Shown in pieces: positions 25,173 through 35,172 of a stretch of 64,000 nucleotides of DNA. Positions within the stretch are counted from its first letter, which is position 1. Every line of letters begins with the position of its first letter. The notes below the pieces were generated by a model. The model was not told where the DNA came from. It searched no databases and saw only the letters and a list, made by a program, of their open reading frames with translations. The stretch lies in assembly GCF_014692525.1 (NCBI RefSeq), contig NZ_JACNYL010000005.1, positions 186,001 to 250,000 on the forward strand, written 5' to 3'. The translations under genes and the position numbers were made by a program. The stretch comes from Sphingobacterium chuzhouense (GTDB lineage: Bacteria > Bacteroidota > Bacteroidia > Sphingobacteriales > Sphingobacteriaceae).

Positions 25173-27272
25173 TCATTTTATTTTAACGCTAACGGTTGCC
25201 CCCTTTTCTGCACCTTGCGGTAGCGCGATTGTTTTCTTTTCCGAAACTGCATATGACTGGTTAGTCAGCGATACCTGTATATTTTCAGCAAGCTGGAGTG
25301 GATCCGACACTGCAACTTCCACATCACCATCTTCGTCTGTTGTCAACTGTAAGAGGCAAGGCCTATCAACTTCTATACGCCAATCATCCCCTGCGAATAC
25401 TCCGGGCTCATAAAAAACAACCTGCGTTCGTCCCAAAATAGCATGCGATACCGCTTGCATAGCTGCTGTATTCTGTAAAATACGGATAGTACCCAATTCC
25501 TGTTCACTTACCTTGTTTGTTCCGGGATAAACGATATAAGCATATGTAGCCTGTTGTGGCCTTACTCCATGATTTAACCAAAGTTTAAACACTTCACCCT
25601 TAACCGTATCGGCCGATCTGGAACGGTTAATTTTAGACCATGTTCCACGTTCCTCCTTTGCATTGAGGGTTACATTTCCCGCTTCGGGGAAAAGATATAC
25701 GATGCGATTATGCATAAACCGGTCGCCAGCATTCACTTCAACGAAAACCTCGTCTTTTGTTGAAAGTGCCCTTCCGTTTATGATAACATTGCCCTTCAGC
25801 CATGTTTGGTTGAGCGTTGTCACGATGGGCTCCTTTGTCTCGGAAGTGATACCTGCACCCAGACAAACCACTTGATCGTCAAAGAAAAACCAAGCTTTAT
25901 TTGCAACCACACTATCGTAGTCTACTTTCAATGCCGATACGCCGTAATGCCCGTCGGAAACTCCACCCGCAAATTGATTTTTAGCAGGCTTCCCCCATTG
26001 TTCCACCAACACTTGATCCTCTTGGTAATCTCGGGTTGTTGTTCCCGGAATCTTATCCCATTCCCAAAGCGGCATGATGTCGTAATATTCATCTCCATAT
26101 ACTTGGATATTGGTTACGCCATCGCTCATGTTTTTGCCATAGATATTTTCTTGATTTCCGGCTTCTGATTTGTTTGTCCGATCACTGGCCAAACGGACAT
26201 TGAAGTGATAGTTATCCCGTAAATGTATCGTATAATCGGCTTTCCAAAAATGCTTATGGATAGGTGAAAACTTAAAATCATATTTCGAATCTTTATCGAT
26301 TTCCTGCAATACCCCATTCCAGATAGCTTTATTTTTTCCATCCAAAGCTATCATTCTTTCCAGCACATCCTTCATATCGTCTTTCTGCAGGATACCCGGT
26401 CTGGAAACCCCTCGTCCGTGTACATTAAAATCGATATAACCGTAACGCAGAATCGGCAAATAAGTGTTTTTTAAAAAACCGGAAAACAACGCCACCTTAT
26501 CCGGTGGCATGGCATAAGTCGTATTCCGCACATAAAACATAATTTTAGAAATCCCTTTCAAGAATTCTTCACCATATCCTGCGATGTACAACTGTGGGCC
26601 ATGTTGCAGATAAGAATAGTCGTGCTGTAGTCCTTCTTCCCCATCTACCAACTGAACTGGATAATATAATTGTTCGAGCGACGACGTCAGCAATTCTTCG
26701 TCACTCGTCAGCAAAGCACGATAGAAATAATGCATTGCAATATCACTTTTATTGGCTCCCGTTTTTGCATAAACATCCCCTCTTTCCATTTTCTTGATCA
26801 ATGCGCTTTTCAAGTTTCCATCGACAGGTTCTTTGCCAAAATGTAGCATGATCAAGGATACGCCTATCGCTTTTGGCATCGCTATTTCGTTGTGCCACCA
26901 GTTTTTACTCTTAAAATCATGGTTTGCCCAGAACGACAAAGCCTTATCAATCGCTGATTTGAGTTTAGCATCCCCGTATAGTGGGCTCTTGTTGTATACA
27001 TAGGCCGCAATAATAGGTTTCAAACGATCAAAATGTTTCCCTGCCGGCCAGCTGCTGATATCTGTACGTTCGTATGGAATGTCTTCCCACGCACCATCCA
27101 CTCCCAATGATGCTGCAAGCTGCTGTACTTTCGGCACACGAGACGAGGTCACCTCTACCACCTCATCGTCAAAAACCCGCTGCATGATCATGTCAAAAGG
27201 TTGGTTAGACTGTGCCGAAGCCAACATACTCCATATCACGACCAAAAACAATAAACACTTTTCTTTTCCCAT
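25173..27272 (-). CDS. cslA: Polysaccharide lyase family 8, chondroitin AC lyase-like
   Basis: 699 aa secreted lyase cleaving hyaluronan/chondroitin-type chains by beta-elimination at the uronic acid. A signal peptide ends near ASAQ (residue 21). An alpha/alpha toroid (to about 340) is followed by beta-sandwich domains. Every catalytic residue of P. heparinus chondroitinase AC has a counterpart shifted by one: Asn174 (TGANKSD), His224 (YLQHGPQ), Tyr233 (AGYGEE), Arg287 and Arg291 (HGRGVSRP), Glu370 (KSEAGNQEN). Length matches that enzyme (700 aa). Its remembered sequence aligns nearly throughout, including KSKNWWHNEIA and IMPLWEWDKIPG. Xanthan lyases also belong to PL8, but similarity favours the chondroitin/hyaluronan type. 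It is the last gene of the PUL. Confidence 0.93.
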   Translation of the reverse strand: MGKEKCLLFLVVIWSMLASAQSNQPFDMIMQRVFDDEVVEVTSSRVPKVQQLAASLGVDGAWEDIPYERTDISSWPAGKHFDRLKPIIAAYVYNKSPLYGDAKLKSAIDKALSFWANHDFKSKNWWHNEIAMPKAIGVSLIMLHFGKEPVDGNLKSALIKKMERGDVYAKTGANKSDIAMHYFYRALLTSDEELLTSSLEQLYYPVQLVDGEEGLQHDYSYLQHGPQLYIAGYGEEFLKGISKIMFYVRNTTYAMPPDKVALFSGFLKNTYLPILRYGYIDFNVHGRGVSRPGILQKDDMKDVLERMIALDGKNKAIWNGVLQEIDKDSKYDFKFSPIHKHFWKADYTIHLRDNYHFNVRLASDRTNKSEAGNQENIYGKNMSDGVTNIQVYGDEYYDIMPLWEWDKIPGTTTRDYQEDQVLVEQWGKPAKNQFAGGVSDGHYGVSALKVDYDSVVANKAWFFFDDQVVCLGAGITSETKEPIVTTLNQTWLKGNVIINGRALSTKDEVFVEVNAGDRFMHNRIVYLFPEAGNVTLNAKEERGTWSKINRSRSADTVKGEVFKLWLNHGVRPQQATYAYIVYPGTNKVSEQELGTIRILQNTAAMQAVSHAILGRTQVVFYEPGVFAGDDWRIEVDRPCLLQLTTDEDGDVEVAVSDPLQLAENIQVSLTNQSYAVSEKKTIALPQGAEKGATVSVKIK

Positions 27273-27324
27273 TATGTATATCCTATTGCTACGTCCTGTT
27301 TTTCTTTTTGCAGTCGACTTCTTC

Positions 27325-28599
27325 TTACAACATATTTTTCAACCGGTACAACCCCTCCAGATAATAGTAGTCCGCGTAGATCAACGGTACGTCGATTTCC
27401 GAATTGTGTGGTAAGCTACCTACACAATGCTGCAATAAAAAACCACCATTGGTTCCTTTCTCTGCAAAATACGCTGGTCCTGACAATGTTTCCAACGTCT
27501 GTTTAGCAAAATCAATATACTTTTTGCCTTGTTCGCCATCGGTGAACTGACCGAGTTCAAGAAGTGCTGAAGCTGTAATCGCTGCTGCAGAAGCATCACG
27601 TGGAATGTAATCTAGCTCCCGGGAAGAAAAATCGACGTCAGATTTATAACCTTCCTGTTTAGCATTAAAATCCCAGTAGGGAATTTTATCTTCCGGAAGG
27701 TTTGGATGATTGATGTAAAAATCTGCTGCGCGTTGTGCTGTCTCCAAAAACCTCGGATCTTTTGTTTCACGATACATCAACGTAAACCCATAGATAGCCC
27801 ATGCCTGCCCTCTTGACCATGTCGAATTATCCGCATACCCTTGATTCGTTTGTTGATGAATGGCATTCCCTACGCTATCATAATCCACGACATGATATGT
27901 GCTATAATCATCCCGAAAATGGTTTTCCATGGTCTTGGTAGCGTGGCTGACAGCCACCTCCCTATATTTAGGATTTCCGGTAAGGTCTGATACATAGCAC
28001 AACATCTCCAAATTCATCATATTATCGATAATCACCGGATATTTCCACAACGTCTCGCCATCCCATGATGCCTTTTCATTCCATGATTTGATAACCCCCA
28101 CTTTCGGATCATAACGCTTTAAGGCTGTCTCCGACGAGTGAATTAAGACATCATTATACTGTTTTACTTTCTGTTCATCACCTAAAAAGCGAATGGCATT
28201 GCCATACGGACAATACATAACAAAACCGATATCGTGGTGTTGGTCGAGATCTTTAGCTGCCTCGAGTGCTTCTGTCCATTTGATGGCATCTTTCTTTATC
28301 TCCTCATTTTGTGTATGTTCGTAGATATACCATAATGCACCGGGAAAGAATCCACCTGTCCAGTCCCACTCATCTGTACCGATCACATTCCCGTCTTTAT
28401 CCAACGTGCGGGGGAAAGCTTGGATACGTTCTCCAGCAGCGCTAAGCAACTTATATTGTTCTTCCGCAGCAGCAAAGCTGTTGTCTATGAAGTCATTTTT
28501 ATTTTCTTTAGGTGCTTGACACGCAATTGCTGACATGCCGAGTATCATACCCAGCACCCAAGCGGATTTTCCTTTTTGTTGTTTTCTCATTCCTTTCAT
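27325..28599 (-). CDS. Unsaturated glucuronyl hydrolase, GH88
   Basis: 424 aa lipoprotein (lipobox SAIAC, Cys27), probably periplasmic or surface. It removes the unsaturated uronic acid from lyase-generated oligosaccharides. The two catalytic aspartates of the family can be placed at Asp123 (HHDIGFVMYCPYGNA) and Asp192 (IIDNMMNLEML). Other typical segments are WDWTGGFFPGALW, NQGYADNSTWSRGQAWAIYGFTLMYRET and PRDASAAAITASALLEL. It lies 48 bases from the GH3 gene and 52 bases ahead of the PL8 gene, the expected processing partner. Confidence 0.95.
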   Translation of the reverse strand: MKGMRKQQKGKSAWVLGMILGMSAIACQAPKENKNDFIDNSFAAAEEQYKLLSAAGERIQAFPRTLDKDGNVIGTDEWDWTGGFFPGALWYIYEHTQNEEIKKDAIKWTEALEAAKDLDQHHDIGFVMYCPYGNAIRFLGDEQKVKQYNDVLIHSSETALKRYDPKVGVIKSWNEKASWDGETLWKYPVIIDNMMNLEMLCYVSDLTGNPKYREVAVSHATKTMENHFRDDYSTYHVVDYDSVGNAIHQQTNQGYADNSTWSRGQAWAIYGFTLMYRETKDPRFLETAQRAADFYINHPNLPEDKIPYWDFNAKQEGYKSDVDFSSRELDYIPRDASAAAITASALLELGQFTDGEQGKKYIDFAKQTLETLSGPAYFAEKGTNGGFLLQHCVGSLPHNSEIDVPLIYADYYYLEGLYRLKNML

Positions 28600-28647
28600 C
28601 TTGTATTTTTTATCGTTACGGGATTGGTATTTCCCTTTTTAACATTA

Positions 28648-31500
28648 TTATCTTTTTAAGGATGGTATATCTACCTCTGCAATAGCTGCCCTGCCCGCAG
28701 TCAGCATAATCCGAACATCACTGGCTAAGTCTCCCTTTAATGGAAAGCGCGCCAAATCGTTGGTCGGATGAGCCTCTCCTTTATATACAGTAAGAAACTG
28801 TCCACCCCCACTTGACACCTGTACCTCGAAGGTGGTGGGTTCTGCCACACTTTTCCAATGGATAAAAATCTCCTTTGGTTTGGCATTGTCTTCCATCGTA
28901 AAAGTAAGATAATCGCCACGCTGCCCCTCCCATACCGTCGAAATATTGTTATCGAGCACCGGATTTATCTGGTTTTGCCCCTCCGAAGCTTGTGATGGTC
29001 TATTACTAATTGCTCTTCCCTCATAGGGTACAACTTCAAAAGTGTCCTCTAAGCGGATATCTTCTGAACCGGAGCCGATCATGACCTTAAAATCGCCTGG
29101 CTCTACTACCCATTTATGATCGATGTTATATAATTGTAGGTCTCTTGGCGTCAATGTAAAAGAAAGCTCCTTTGTTTCACCTTTTTTGAGGTGGACACGT
29201 TCAAAGCCACGGAGATTTTTCTCATAAGTCGTTACAGAGCTTACCACATCTCTCGTATAAAGCTGTACGACTTCATCACCATCTCGGTCACCTACATTGC
29301 GGACTCTTACCGTGACCTGCACATTTTGTTTCGGCGAGATCACTTTCGGCGAGATCGTCAACTCTGCATACTCAAATTTGGTATAGCTTAGTCCATGTCC
29401 AAAAGTATAAAGTGGGCCATTTACACGACTCATTTTACCTTCTGGCCCCATGCCTACCCCACCATCTACCTGCGATGCCGGTTTTGCGGGAAAATTCATC
29501 GGAATCTGTCCCACAGTTTTTGGAACCGTTACTGTCAACTTTCCTCCGGGATTATAATCGCCAAAGAGAACTTCCGCAATCGCCTTTCCGCCTTGCGATC
29601 CGGGATACCAAGCTTCCAGAATAGCCGGAACATGCTTTGCCGCCCAATTGATCGAGTTCGGACGACCATGGATCAAGACAAGCACCACCGGTGTACCCGT
29701 CGCATATATCGCTTCCAGTAATTGCTGTTGTCGTCCGGGAAGTTCCAGGCTTGACCTCGATTTATTTTCCCCTGCCGTTCGGCTGTTCCCACCAAGCACG
29801 ACTACCGCTACATCACTATGCTTTGCCTGTTCCACCGCCCGGTTTATTTCAGCCTGTTCATCCGCCGTTAACGGAAAAGGAAGAATCTCTGACTCCGGCC
29901 AGTTGGCATCAACAATCTCACAACCTTTGGTGTACCGTATTTCTGTATCTGCTCCCAAGCGCTGTTTAAGACCTTCTAAAACAGAAGTTACCTCTACTGC
30001 CAACGGGCCATAATGGGTCAGTGCGTAAGATGCGTCATCCGCATTAGGCCCTGTTACGCTGATCGTTTTTATTTTATCGGCCGAAAGCGGTAACAGCGTA
30101 TCGTCGTTCTTCAACAACACGAGCGATTCCCGAGCTACCTGTAGTGCCACCGCTTGGTTATCATCGCTATTAACTTCGATATCTGCCTGTTTTAAATCCT
30201 GCTGATAAGGCTTGTCAAAAAGTCCTATTAAAAATTTCACCCGGAGAATATCACGTACACGGTCGTCAATAGTTGCCATCTCCAATCCGCCCTCTTGGAT
30301 AAGCTCTCGAAGCGGCAAAACATAAGAGTCCGGAGAGCGGAAGGTACACCTGACATTCAGCCCCGCTTCGACCGATTGCCGTACGGATTCCTTCATATCC
30401 TTCGCCGTACCGTGTTTGCCATGCAGATATTCGACCGCATCACTGTCAGAGACCACATAGCCCTTGAATCCCATTTCGCCGCGTAACCGCTCTGTTAGCC
30501 AGTAATGACTACCCTGGATTGGGAAACCATCATAATCGTTATAGGAGCTCATCACGCCTAACAAACCAGCTTCTTGAATGACACGCTTAAAAGGGTATAC
30601 ATGAATCATTTCCACCTCTCTGGGCGACATCTGTGGATCGACGCGCGCCATCCCCTCACGTCCACCTTTGTTATTACTATAAGCTACAAAATGCTTTGCT
30701 GTTGCTGCCACCTGATAATTGTGCTGCAAACCTTTTGCCATCTCCACGCCTAATTCCGCGACAAGATAAGGGCTTTCACCATATACTTCTTCATATCGTC
30801 CCCAACGCTGGTCACGTCCCACATCCAAAATAGGCGCATACACGTTCGTATAACCTAATAATCGCGCTTCACGTCCGGTTATTTCGCCTACTTTCCTTAT
30901 CAATTCGCGATTCCAGGTATGTCCCATACCAAGCTGTGTCGGAAAATTGGTCGCTTTAAAACTCTCGACACCACGAATACCCTCGTTGGTGAAATCAACC
31001 GGTATACCTAAACGTGTTTCCTCTATAAAAAAACGTTGTACTTCATTCAGCGCCCAAGCGTGGCGGGAAGCGGGCCATACAAAAGGATTGTCGGAAGGAG
31101 GCAAACCCCACTGCTGAAAGCCGTTCAGATGTTCATCTATCGCACCTATGCCGTCTTTCCACAACTTGTTTTTCCACTCCGACGTAGGTAGGTCGTCCTG
31201 TAATACACGCCCATAACCATATAATGTCACCATCTGGTTTGTTTTTTCTTCAACCGTCATTTGGTTTAACAAATCTTCCACTCGATCCTCAATCGTAGCT
31301 TTTGGATCTTCGTAAACATCTTTCTTTCCGTTTTTATTGAAATCTATCCAATCCGGACGGTACATGGCATGTTTAGGTAGTTGATACGTCACGAGTTCCC
31401 TGCCTTTTGGAATACGCGGGTCGGTCTGTTGAGCCTGCCCGCATATTGTCCATAAAGCAAGAATTCCCATGCTCATTAAATTTCTTTTTTTCAACTGCAT
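28648..31500 (-). CDS. GH3 family glycoside hydrolase with C-terminal F5/8C-like module
   Basis: 950 aa from the ATG at 31500, chosen because it is preceded by AGAGGA and starts a signal peptide (MQLKKRNLMSMGILALWTICGQAQ). An ATG 42 bases upstream is also in frame. A short Ca2+-loop-like motif (DFNKNGKKDVYEDP) precedes the GH3 barrel (LGIPVDFTNEGIRGV, AATAKHFVAYSN). The likely nucleophile is Asp352 in YVVSDSDAVEYL. The C-terminal alpha/beta domain, an Fn3-like domain (YTFGHGLSYTKFEY onward) and a discoidin-like beta-sandwich (last 130 residues, NISTVWEGQRGDYLTFTM) follow. It is probably a beta-glycosidase acting on PUL oligosaccharides; its exact linkage is uncertain. Confidence 0.92.
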   Translation of the reverse strand: MQLKKRNLMSMGILALWTICGQAQQTDPRIPKGRELVTYQLPKHAMYRPDWIDFNKNGKKDVYEDPKATIEDRVEDLLNQMTVEEKTNQMVTLYGYGRVLQDDLPTSEWKNKLWKDGIGAIDEHLNGFQQWGLPPSDNPFVWPASRHAWALNEVQRFFIEETRLGIPVDFTNEGIRGVESFKATNFPTQLGMGHTWNRELIRKVGEITGREARLLGYTNVYAPILDVGRDQRWGRYEEVYGESPYLVAELGVEMAKGLQHNYQVAATAKHFVAYSNNKGGREGMARVDPQMSPREVEMIHVYPFKRVIQEAGLLGVMSSYNDYDGFPIQGSHYWLTERLRGEMGFKGYVVSDSDAVEYLHGKHGTAKDMKESVRQSVEAGLNVRCTFRSPDSYVLPLRELIQEGGLEMATIDDRVRDILRVKFLIGLFDKPYQQDLKQADIEVNSDDNQAVALQVARESLVLLKNDDTLLPLSADKIKTISVTGPNADDASYALTHYGPLAVEVTSVLEGLKQRLGADTEIRYTKGCEIVDANWPESEILPFPLTADEQAEINRAVEQAKHSDVAVVVLGGNSRTAGENKSRSSLELPGRQQQLLEAIYATGTPVVLVLIHGRPNSINWAAKHVPAILEAWYPGSQGGKAIAEVLFGDYNPGGKLTVTVPKTVGQIPMNFPAKPASQVDGGVGMGPEGKMSRVNGPLYTFGHGLSYTKFEYAELTISPKVISPKQNVQVTVRVRNVGDRDGDEVVQLYTRDVVSSVTTYEKNLRGFERVHLKKGETKELSFTLTPRDLQLYNIDHKWVVEPGDFKVMIGSGSEDIRLEDTFEVVPYEGRAISNRPSQASEGQNQINPVLDNNISTVWEGQRGDYLTFTMEDNAKPKEIFIHWKSVAEPTTFEVQVSSGGGQFLTVYKGEAHPTNDLARFPLKGDLASDVRIMLTAGRAAIAEVDIPSLKR

Positions 31501-31548
31501 AATTCCTCTTTTAAAGACGATGAAGCTATCAGGTTTATCCATTAAATT

Positions 31549-33459
31549 CTATTGCACGGTAAACGTGTATTTCGCCTTCAACTTCGGCTGTTTCGCTTTC
31601 AAATTGATACGATACAAATAATCTCCCCACACGTTACTCAAGCGCGGGTCATCTTGTTCTATAGCATCGATCGAAGCTTCGAATTCGTTGACATCAAATG
31701 TCAATGTATGTTCCCCATTTCCTAAAGATATTCTTCCTTTTGAAATAACAGGTTTTTCCGCAACCATAAAATGAACGATATTGGTGGTATTCGTCTGTTG
31801 TAGATTAAAATCGTCTTGGATCAATAATCGACCATTTTTCAACTCATAGGAACGTAACCATTTATTTACCTGTGCTTCGGCTGGGTATGCTCCGGCGATA
31901 TCCAATTTGAAAACACCCTTTTTCGAATCAAATGATACATCTTTCGATTTATAAGAAGCGCCGAAACGCTGATCGTGTCCATTAATCTGTGGAAGGTTAT
32001 GATAAGCGCTCTGCATTGTCCATATATCGTAACGCTCGCTACTGAATGTTTTTTTCGTATAGGTGCCTACACCGGCATCAATAAATAGCGGCTTCCCTTC
32101 TTTATATAAAATAAAACTGCCGATATCGTTGTGATTATGGCTTTCATTATTATATCCTCCTTTCACCGCGAAAAAGGTGTTTTTATCTTTGAGATAGAGA
32201 AACTCGGTCTCGGGATACCACTTATAGGTATTTTGGGGGAGCTGCGCCTGCTGCTTTTGGAAGGTCGGATAACACAAAAAGTTTTCCAGCGTACGGAAAG
32301 CATCTCTCCCTTCAATCATTTTGAAAGACGATCTTTGTTCGGTAAGGTATTTCGCGAATTGCATCATCTCTGTACTGTGCACATCTTCGCCATATCGGAA
32401 AATCAATAACGGATCTCCGCCGCCTTTGGCGGAAGCATCAGCGAAGTTGACTACCCAACGATCTCCGCCAATATAGGACTGGGAAATATATTCTCCCATG
32501 TTTTTTACGATGGGGTGCTCAAAAATGGAAACCTTATTATTCGTTGCATACGACAACAACTTGAGGTAATCATAAAGTTTACCGGCTGCATGTCCCCAAT
32601 AAGAGGGACCTTCTTCGCAAGCACCATCAGCCTTCACATAATTGATAAACTGATCGACCGATGTCATTGTCTTATAAACACCCTGTAATTTCTTACCGAT
32701 ATCGTCTTCCACTAACAAAAGCGCGGTCAACACATTAAAATTACACCAAGGATTCCAATTGTTTACGAGCTGCCCTTCGTCGATATCCAGTGCCTGCCAC
32801 CACATATCGTTGCGTGATAGATAAGGTTCGATGACACGCTCTTGTACATTCAACTTAATGCGTTCACTAATAGCTGGGTTTACCTTATCGAACTCCGGTT
32901 GCAGGAAATAGTATATCCACGACATCAGGGCGCCTAAATCACCTGCCATCAAATCGAACACATGCGTACCTTGTTGTGGAAGTGTACGTTTGGACGATTG
33001 AAACGCCGGTAGATGGGCTGACAGTGACCATGTACTGATTTCGGTCACGTACCACGAACCATTGATAATCTGATCCAGGTATCGGCCCTTACCTTCTGCC
33101 AGTTCGGCAATCACTAAGCCCATGAGTGCTTTGATATTCTCATTGAGCGGTTTTTCCATAATGACACGCGAGCCAGACCGCTCGTATTCCAGATAATCCG
33201 TTGCTTTCACCACCTGCCACGTGTAATCCAGATACTTATCCCCTTCTTTCAGCAGCTGATCGTAGAACGGCGCTGTCAATTGTTTCCATCCCGTGCGATC
33301 GCTGTAGTCAGGATAGGCAACCCAGCCGTTACCCGTTGCAAGGTATTGCTGCACGTCATCTATCGTATAGTTTTTGGTCAATAGGTCTACATCTCTAGCC
33401 TGCGTAAAATGCAGACCAAAGATGTTAAACAATAAGATTATAATACCGTGTTTTATCAT
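31549..33459 (-). CDS. Heparinase II/III-family polysaccharide lyase
   Basis: 636 aa from the ATG at 33459, which overlaps the SusD stop as ATGA; an ATG 6 bases upstream is possible. A signal peptide ends near TQARD. An alpha-toroid N-terminal domain (WVTEIS-like WYVTEISTWSLSAHLP, NNWNPWCNFNVLTALLL, KADGACEEGPSYWGHA) is followed by the heparinase II/III beta domain, with GGYNNESHNHNDIGSFILY near residue 435 and FIDAGVGTYTKKTFSSERYDIWTMQSAYHNLPQING. The Tyr/His/Asn pattern is typical of PL12/15/17/21/33-type enzymes, but the subfamily cannot be fixed by eye. It is translationally coupled to susD. Confidence 0.9.
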   Translation of the reverse strand: MIKHGIIILLFNIFGLHFTQARDVDLLTKNYTIDDVQQYLATGNGWVAYPDYSDRTGWKQLTAPFYDQLLKEGDKYLDYTWQVVKATDYLEYERSGSRVIMEKPLNENIKALMGLVIAELAEGKGRYLDQIINGSWYVTEISTWSLSAHLPAFQSSKRTLPQQGTHVFDLMAGDLGALMSWIYYFLQPEFDKVNPAISERIKLNVQERVIEPYLSRNDMWWQALDIDEGQLVNNWNPWCNFNVLTALLLVEDDIGKKLQGVYKTMTSVDQFINYVKADGACEEGPSYWGHAAGKLYDYLKLLSYATNNKVSIFEHPIVKNMGEYISQSYIGGDRWVVNFADASAKGGGDPLLIFRYGEDVHSTEMMQFAKYLTEQRSSFKMIEGRDAFRTLENFLCYPTFQKQQAQLPQNTYKWYPETEFLYLKDKNTFFAVKGGYNNESHNHNDIGSFILYKEGKPLFIDAGVGTYTKKTFSSERYDIWTMQSAYHNLPQINGHDQRFGASYKSKDVSFDSKKGVFKLDIAGAYPAEAQVNKWLRSYELKNGRLLIQDDFNLQQTNTTNIVHFMVAEKPVISKGRISLGNGEHTLTFDVNEFEASIDAIEQDDPRLSNVWGDYLYRINLKAKQPKLKAKYTFTVQ

Positions 33460-35162
33460 TTCCATTCGTTATTTTGTTCTAACGCCGGGTTGATTTCTAT
33501 CTCCTGTCCCGGAATTGGCCATATTTTATGTCTGGCTTGATACTGTCTGGTCACTAGATTATCTCCCACAATACTTTTTTCAATGAATGCGTTAGACACT
33601 TCTGCCAATTGTTCCCAACGTTTCAGATCGAAATAGCGAAGACCTTCTCCGGCAAGTTCTACCTTACGTTCGTGGCTGATACGTTTACGCATTTGTTCTT
33701 TATCAGCAACCGCAAGATAAGGATTTCCGCTGTTTAATCCCGGCATATCCGAACGCTCCCGTACTTTATTCAATTCAGTGATCGCCTGCGCCAGTTTGTT
33801 GTCTTCATTATACGCTTCGGCAAGCATCAGCAACACATCTGCATAACGGATCAACGGGAAATTAATAGGCACGTGCTCTCTATTGGTCAGCGCGCCATTC
33901 ATATTCCCCTCAGGCACAAATTTACGCCACAAATACGTCATCCAACCCCTATTGTTACGGATCTGCCCGAAGTTTTCGTTTGCGCCGGTAGCCAGAACAA
34001 GCTGCATTTGACGTGGTGCATTGGCATTCCATCCCAAATAAAATGAATAAGGCACAATCAGCGTCTGCATCATACGCGGGTCTCTATTCCGGTATATATC
34101 CAATAGCTTTGTGGTATCTGGGACGTGGTTGAGTTCCCCATTACTTAGCGTAGAAACCATCGCTTGCTTTTTTACCTCGTTGTTTTCGTTGTAATTCGGG
34201 AAGTGATCGTTCCAATTGAACGGAGAGCCATCTTTATTCTCATAACTGTCTCCAAAACGGGTACTCGGCATACTGTTGTTCCAGCAGCTGCCAAATGTTG
34301 AACGTGTCCCCATATATAGGGCCATCGGCATACCGTAGTCAAAACCCGTTCCGCCCATATTCTGGATACCAAAAATCATTTCGGGTTGATTATCCCCTTC
34401 CATCGTGAACAAGGAAGCATAATCATCCGCTAAAGAGTACCCATAATTGTTGCTCTTGTTCTGTACAATTTCTTCAAAATCAGAGATAGCCGCTCCCCAG
34501 TTCTTATTATAAAGTTCCACCTTTCCACGAAGGGCGTAAGCAGCCCCTTTCGTTACCCGGCCGGTATGCGCCGCATCATAAGAAACCGGAAGATTTGTAA
34601 TCGCAAATTGAAGATTGTCCCGGATAAACTTCATCACATCGGCTACTGACGAGCGTGGATTATTTAGTTCGGCATAGTCGCGGTTGATATCCACACTTTC
34701 GTCATATAGCGGTAATGCCCCGTATAAATTGGTCAATTGAAAATATACAAGTGCCCGTAGGAATTTAGCCTCTCCGATGAATACATTTTTCTTCCCTTCT
34801 TCCAATTCTTCCATTTGCTGTATCTGCGCAATGGCATGGTTACAACGCTGGATTAGATCGAATCCCGATTTCCATCGATCCACTATTCCACTCGAACGAT
34901 CAGTAAACGTCCCTGCGATTACGTCGCCAAAACCTACAGGGTCATATCCCATTCCGACATCGGTGAGGTTATCATAAGCGAACTGCAGACCGAACACATT
35001 GTTTTTCTTTAGCGCATTATAGCACCCCAATACCCCGGCCAAGGCGTGTTCCTCCGTTTGCCAAAATGTGGTTGCATTTACCCTATCATAAGGGACGGTA
35101 TCCAGCTTATAACAGGAACTAAAAGCTAAACATCCTAATAATAATATTGAATATTTTTTCAT
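33456..35162 (-). CDS. SusD/RagB-family surface glycan-binding lipoprotein
   Basis: 568 aa. A lipoprotein signal (MKKYSILLLGCLAFSSCYK) is present. The SusD N-terminal segment has the typical NATTFWQTEEHALAGVLGCYNALKK, and TPR-like regions include KFLRALVYFQLTNLYGALPLY and AAYALRGKVELYNKNWGAAISDFEEIV. The C-terminal family ending is LNKVRERSDMPG, ERKVELAGEGLRYFDLKRWEQL and KIWPIPGQEIEINP. It binds polysaccharide at the cell surface as partner of the SusC porin encoded 10 bases upstream. Confidence 0.96.
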   Translation of the reverse strand: MKKYSILLLGCLAFSSCYKLDTVPYDRVNATTFWQTEEHALAGVLGCYNALKKNNVFGLQFAYDNLTDVGMGYDPVGFGDVIAGTFTDRSSGIVDRWKSGFDLIQRCNHAIAQIQQMEELEEGKKNVFIGEAKFLRALVYFQLTNLYGALPLYDESVDINRDYAELNNPRSSVADVMKFIRDNLQFAITNLPVSYDAAHTGRVTKGAAYALRGKVELYNKNWGAAISDFEEIVQNKSNNYGYSLADDYASLFTMEGDNQPEMIFGIQNMGGTGFDYGMPMALYMGTRSTFGSCWNNSMPSTRFGDSYENKDGSPFNWNDHFPNYNENNEVKKQAMVSTLSNGELNHVPDTTKLLDIYRNRDPRMMQTLIVPYSFYLGWNANAPRQMQLVLATGANENFGQIRNNRGWMTYLWRKFVPEGNMNGALTNREHVPINFPLIRYADVLLMLAEAYNEDNKLAQAITELNKVRERSDMPGLNSGNPYLAVADKEQMRKRISHERKVELAGEGLRYFDLKRWEQLAEVSNAFIEKSIVGDNLVTRQYQARHKIWPIPGQEIEINPALEQNNEWK

Positions 35163-35172
35163 CTCTAATCGT

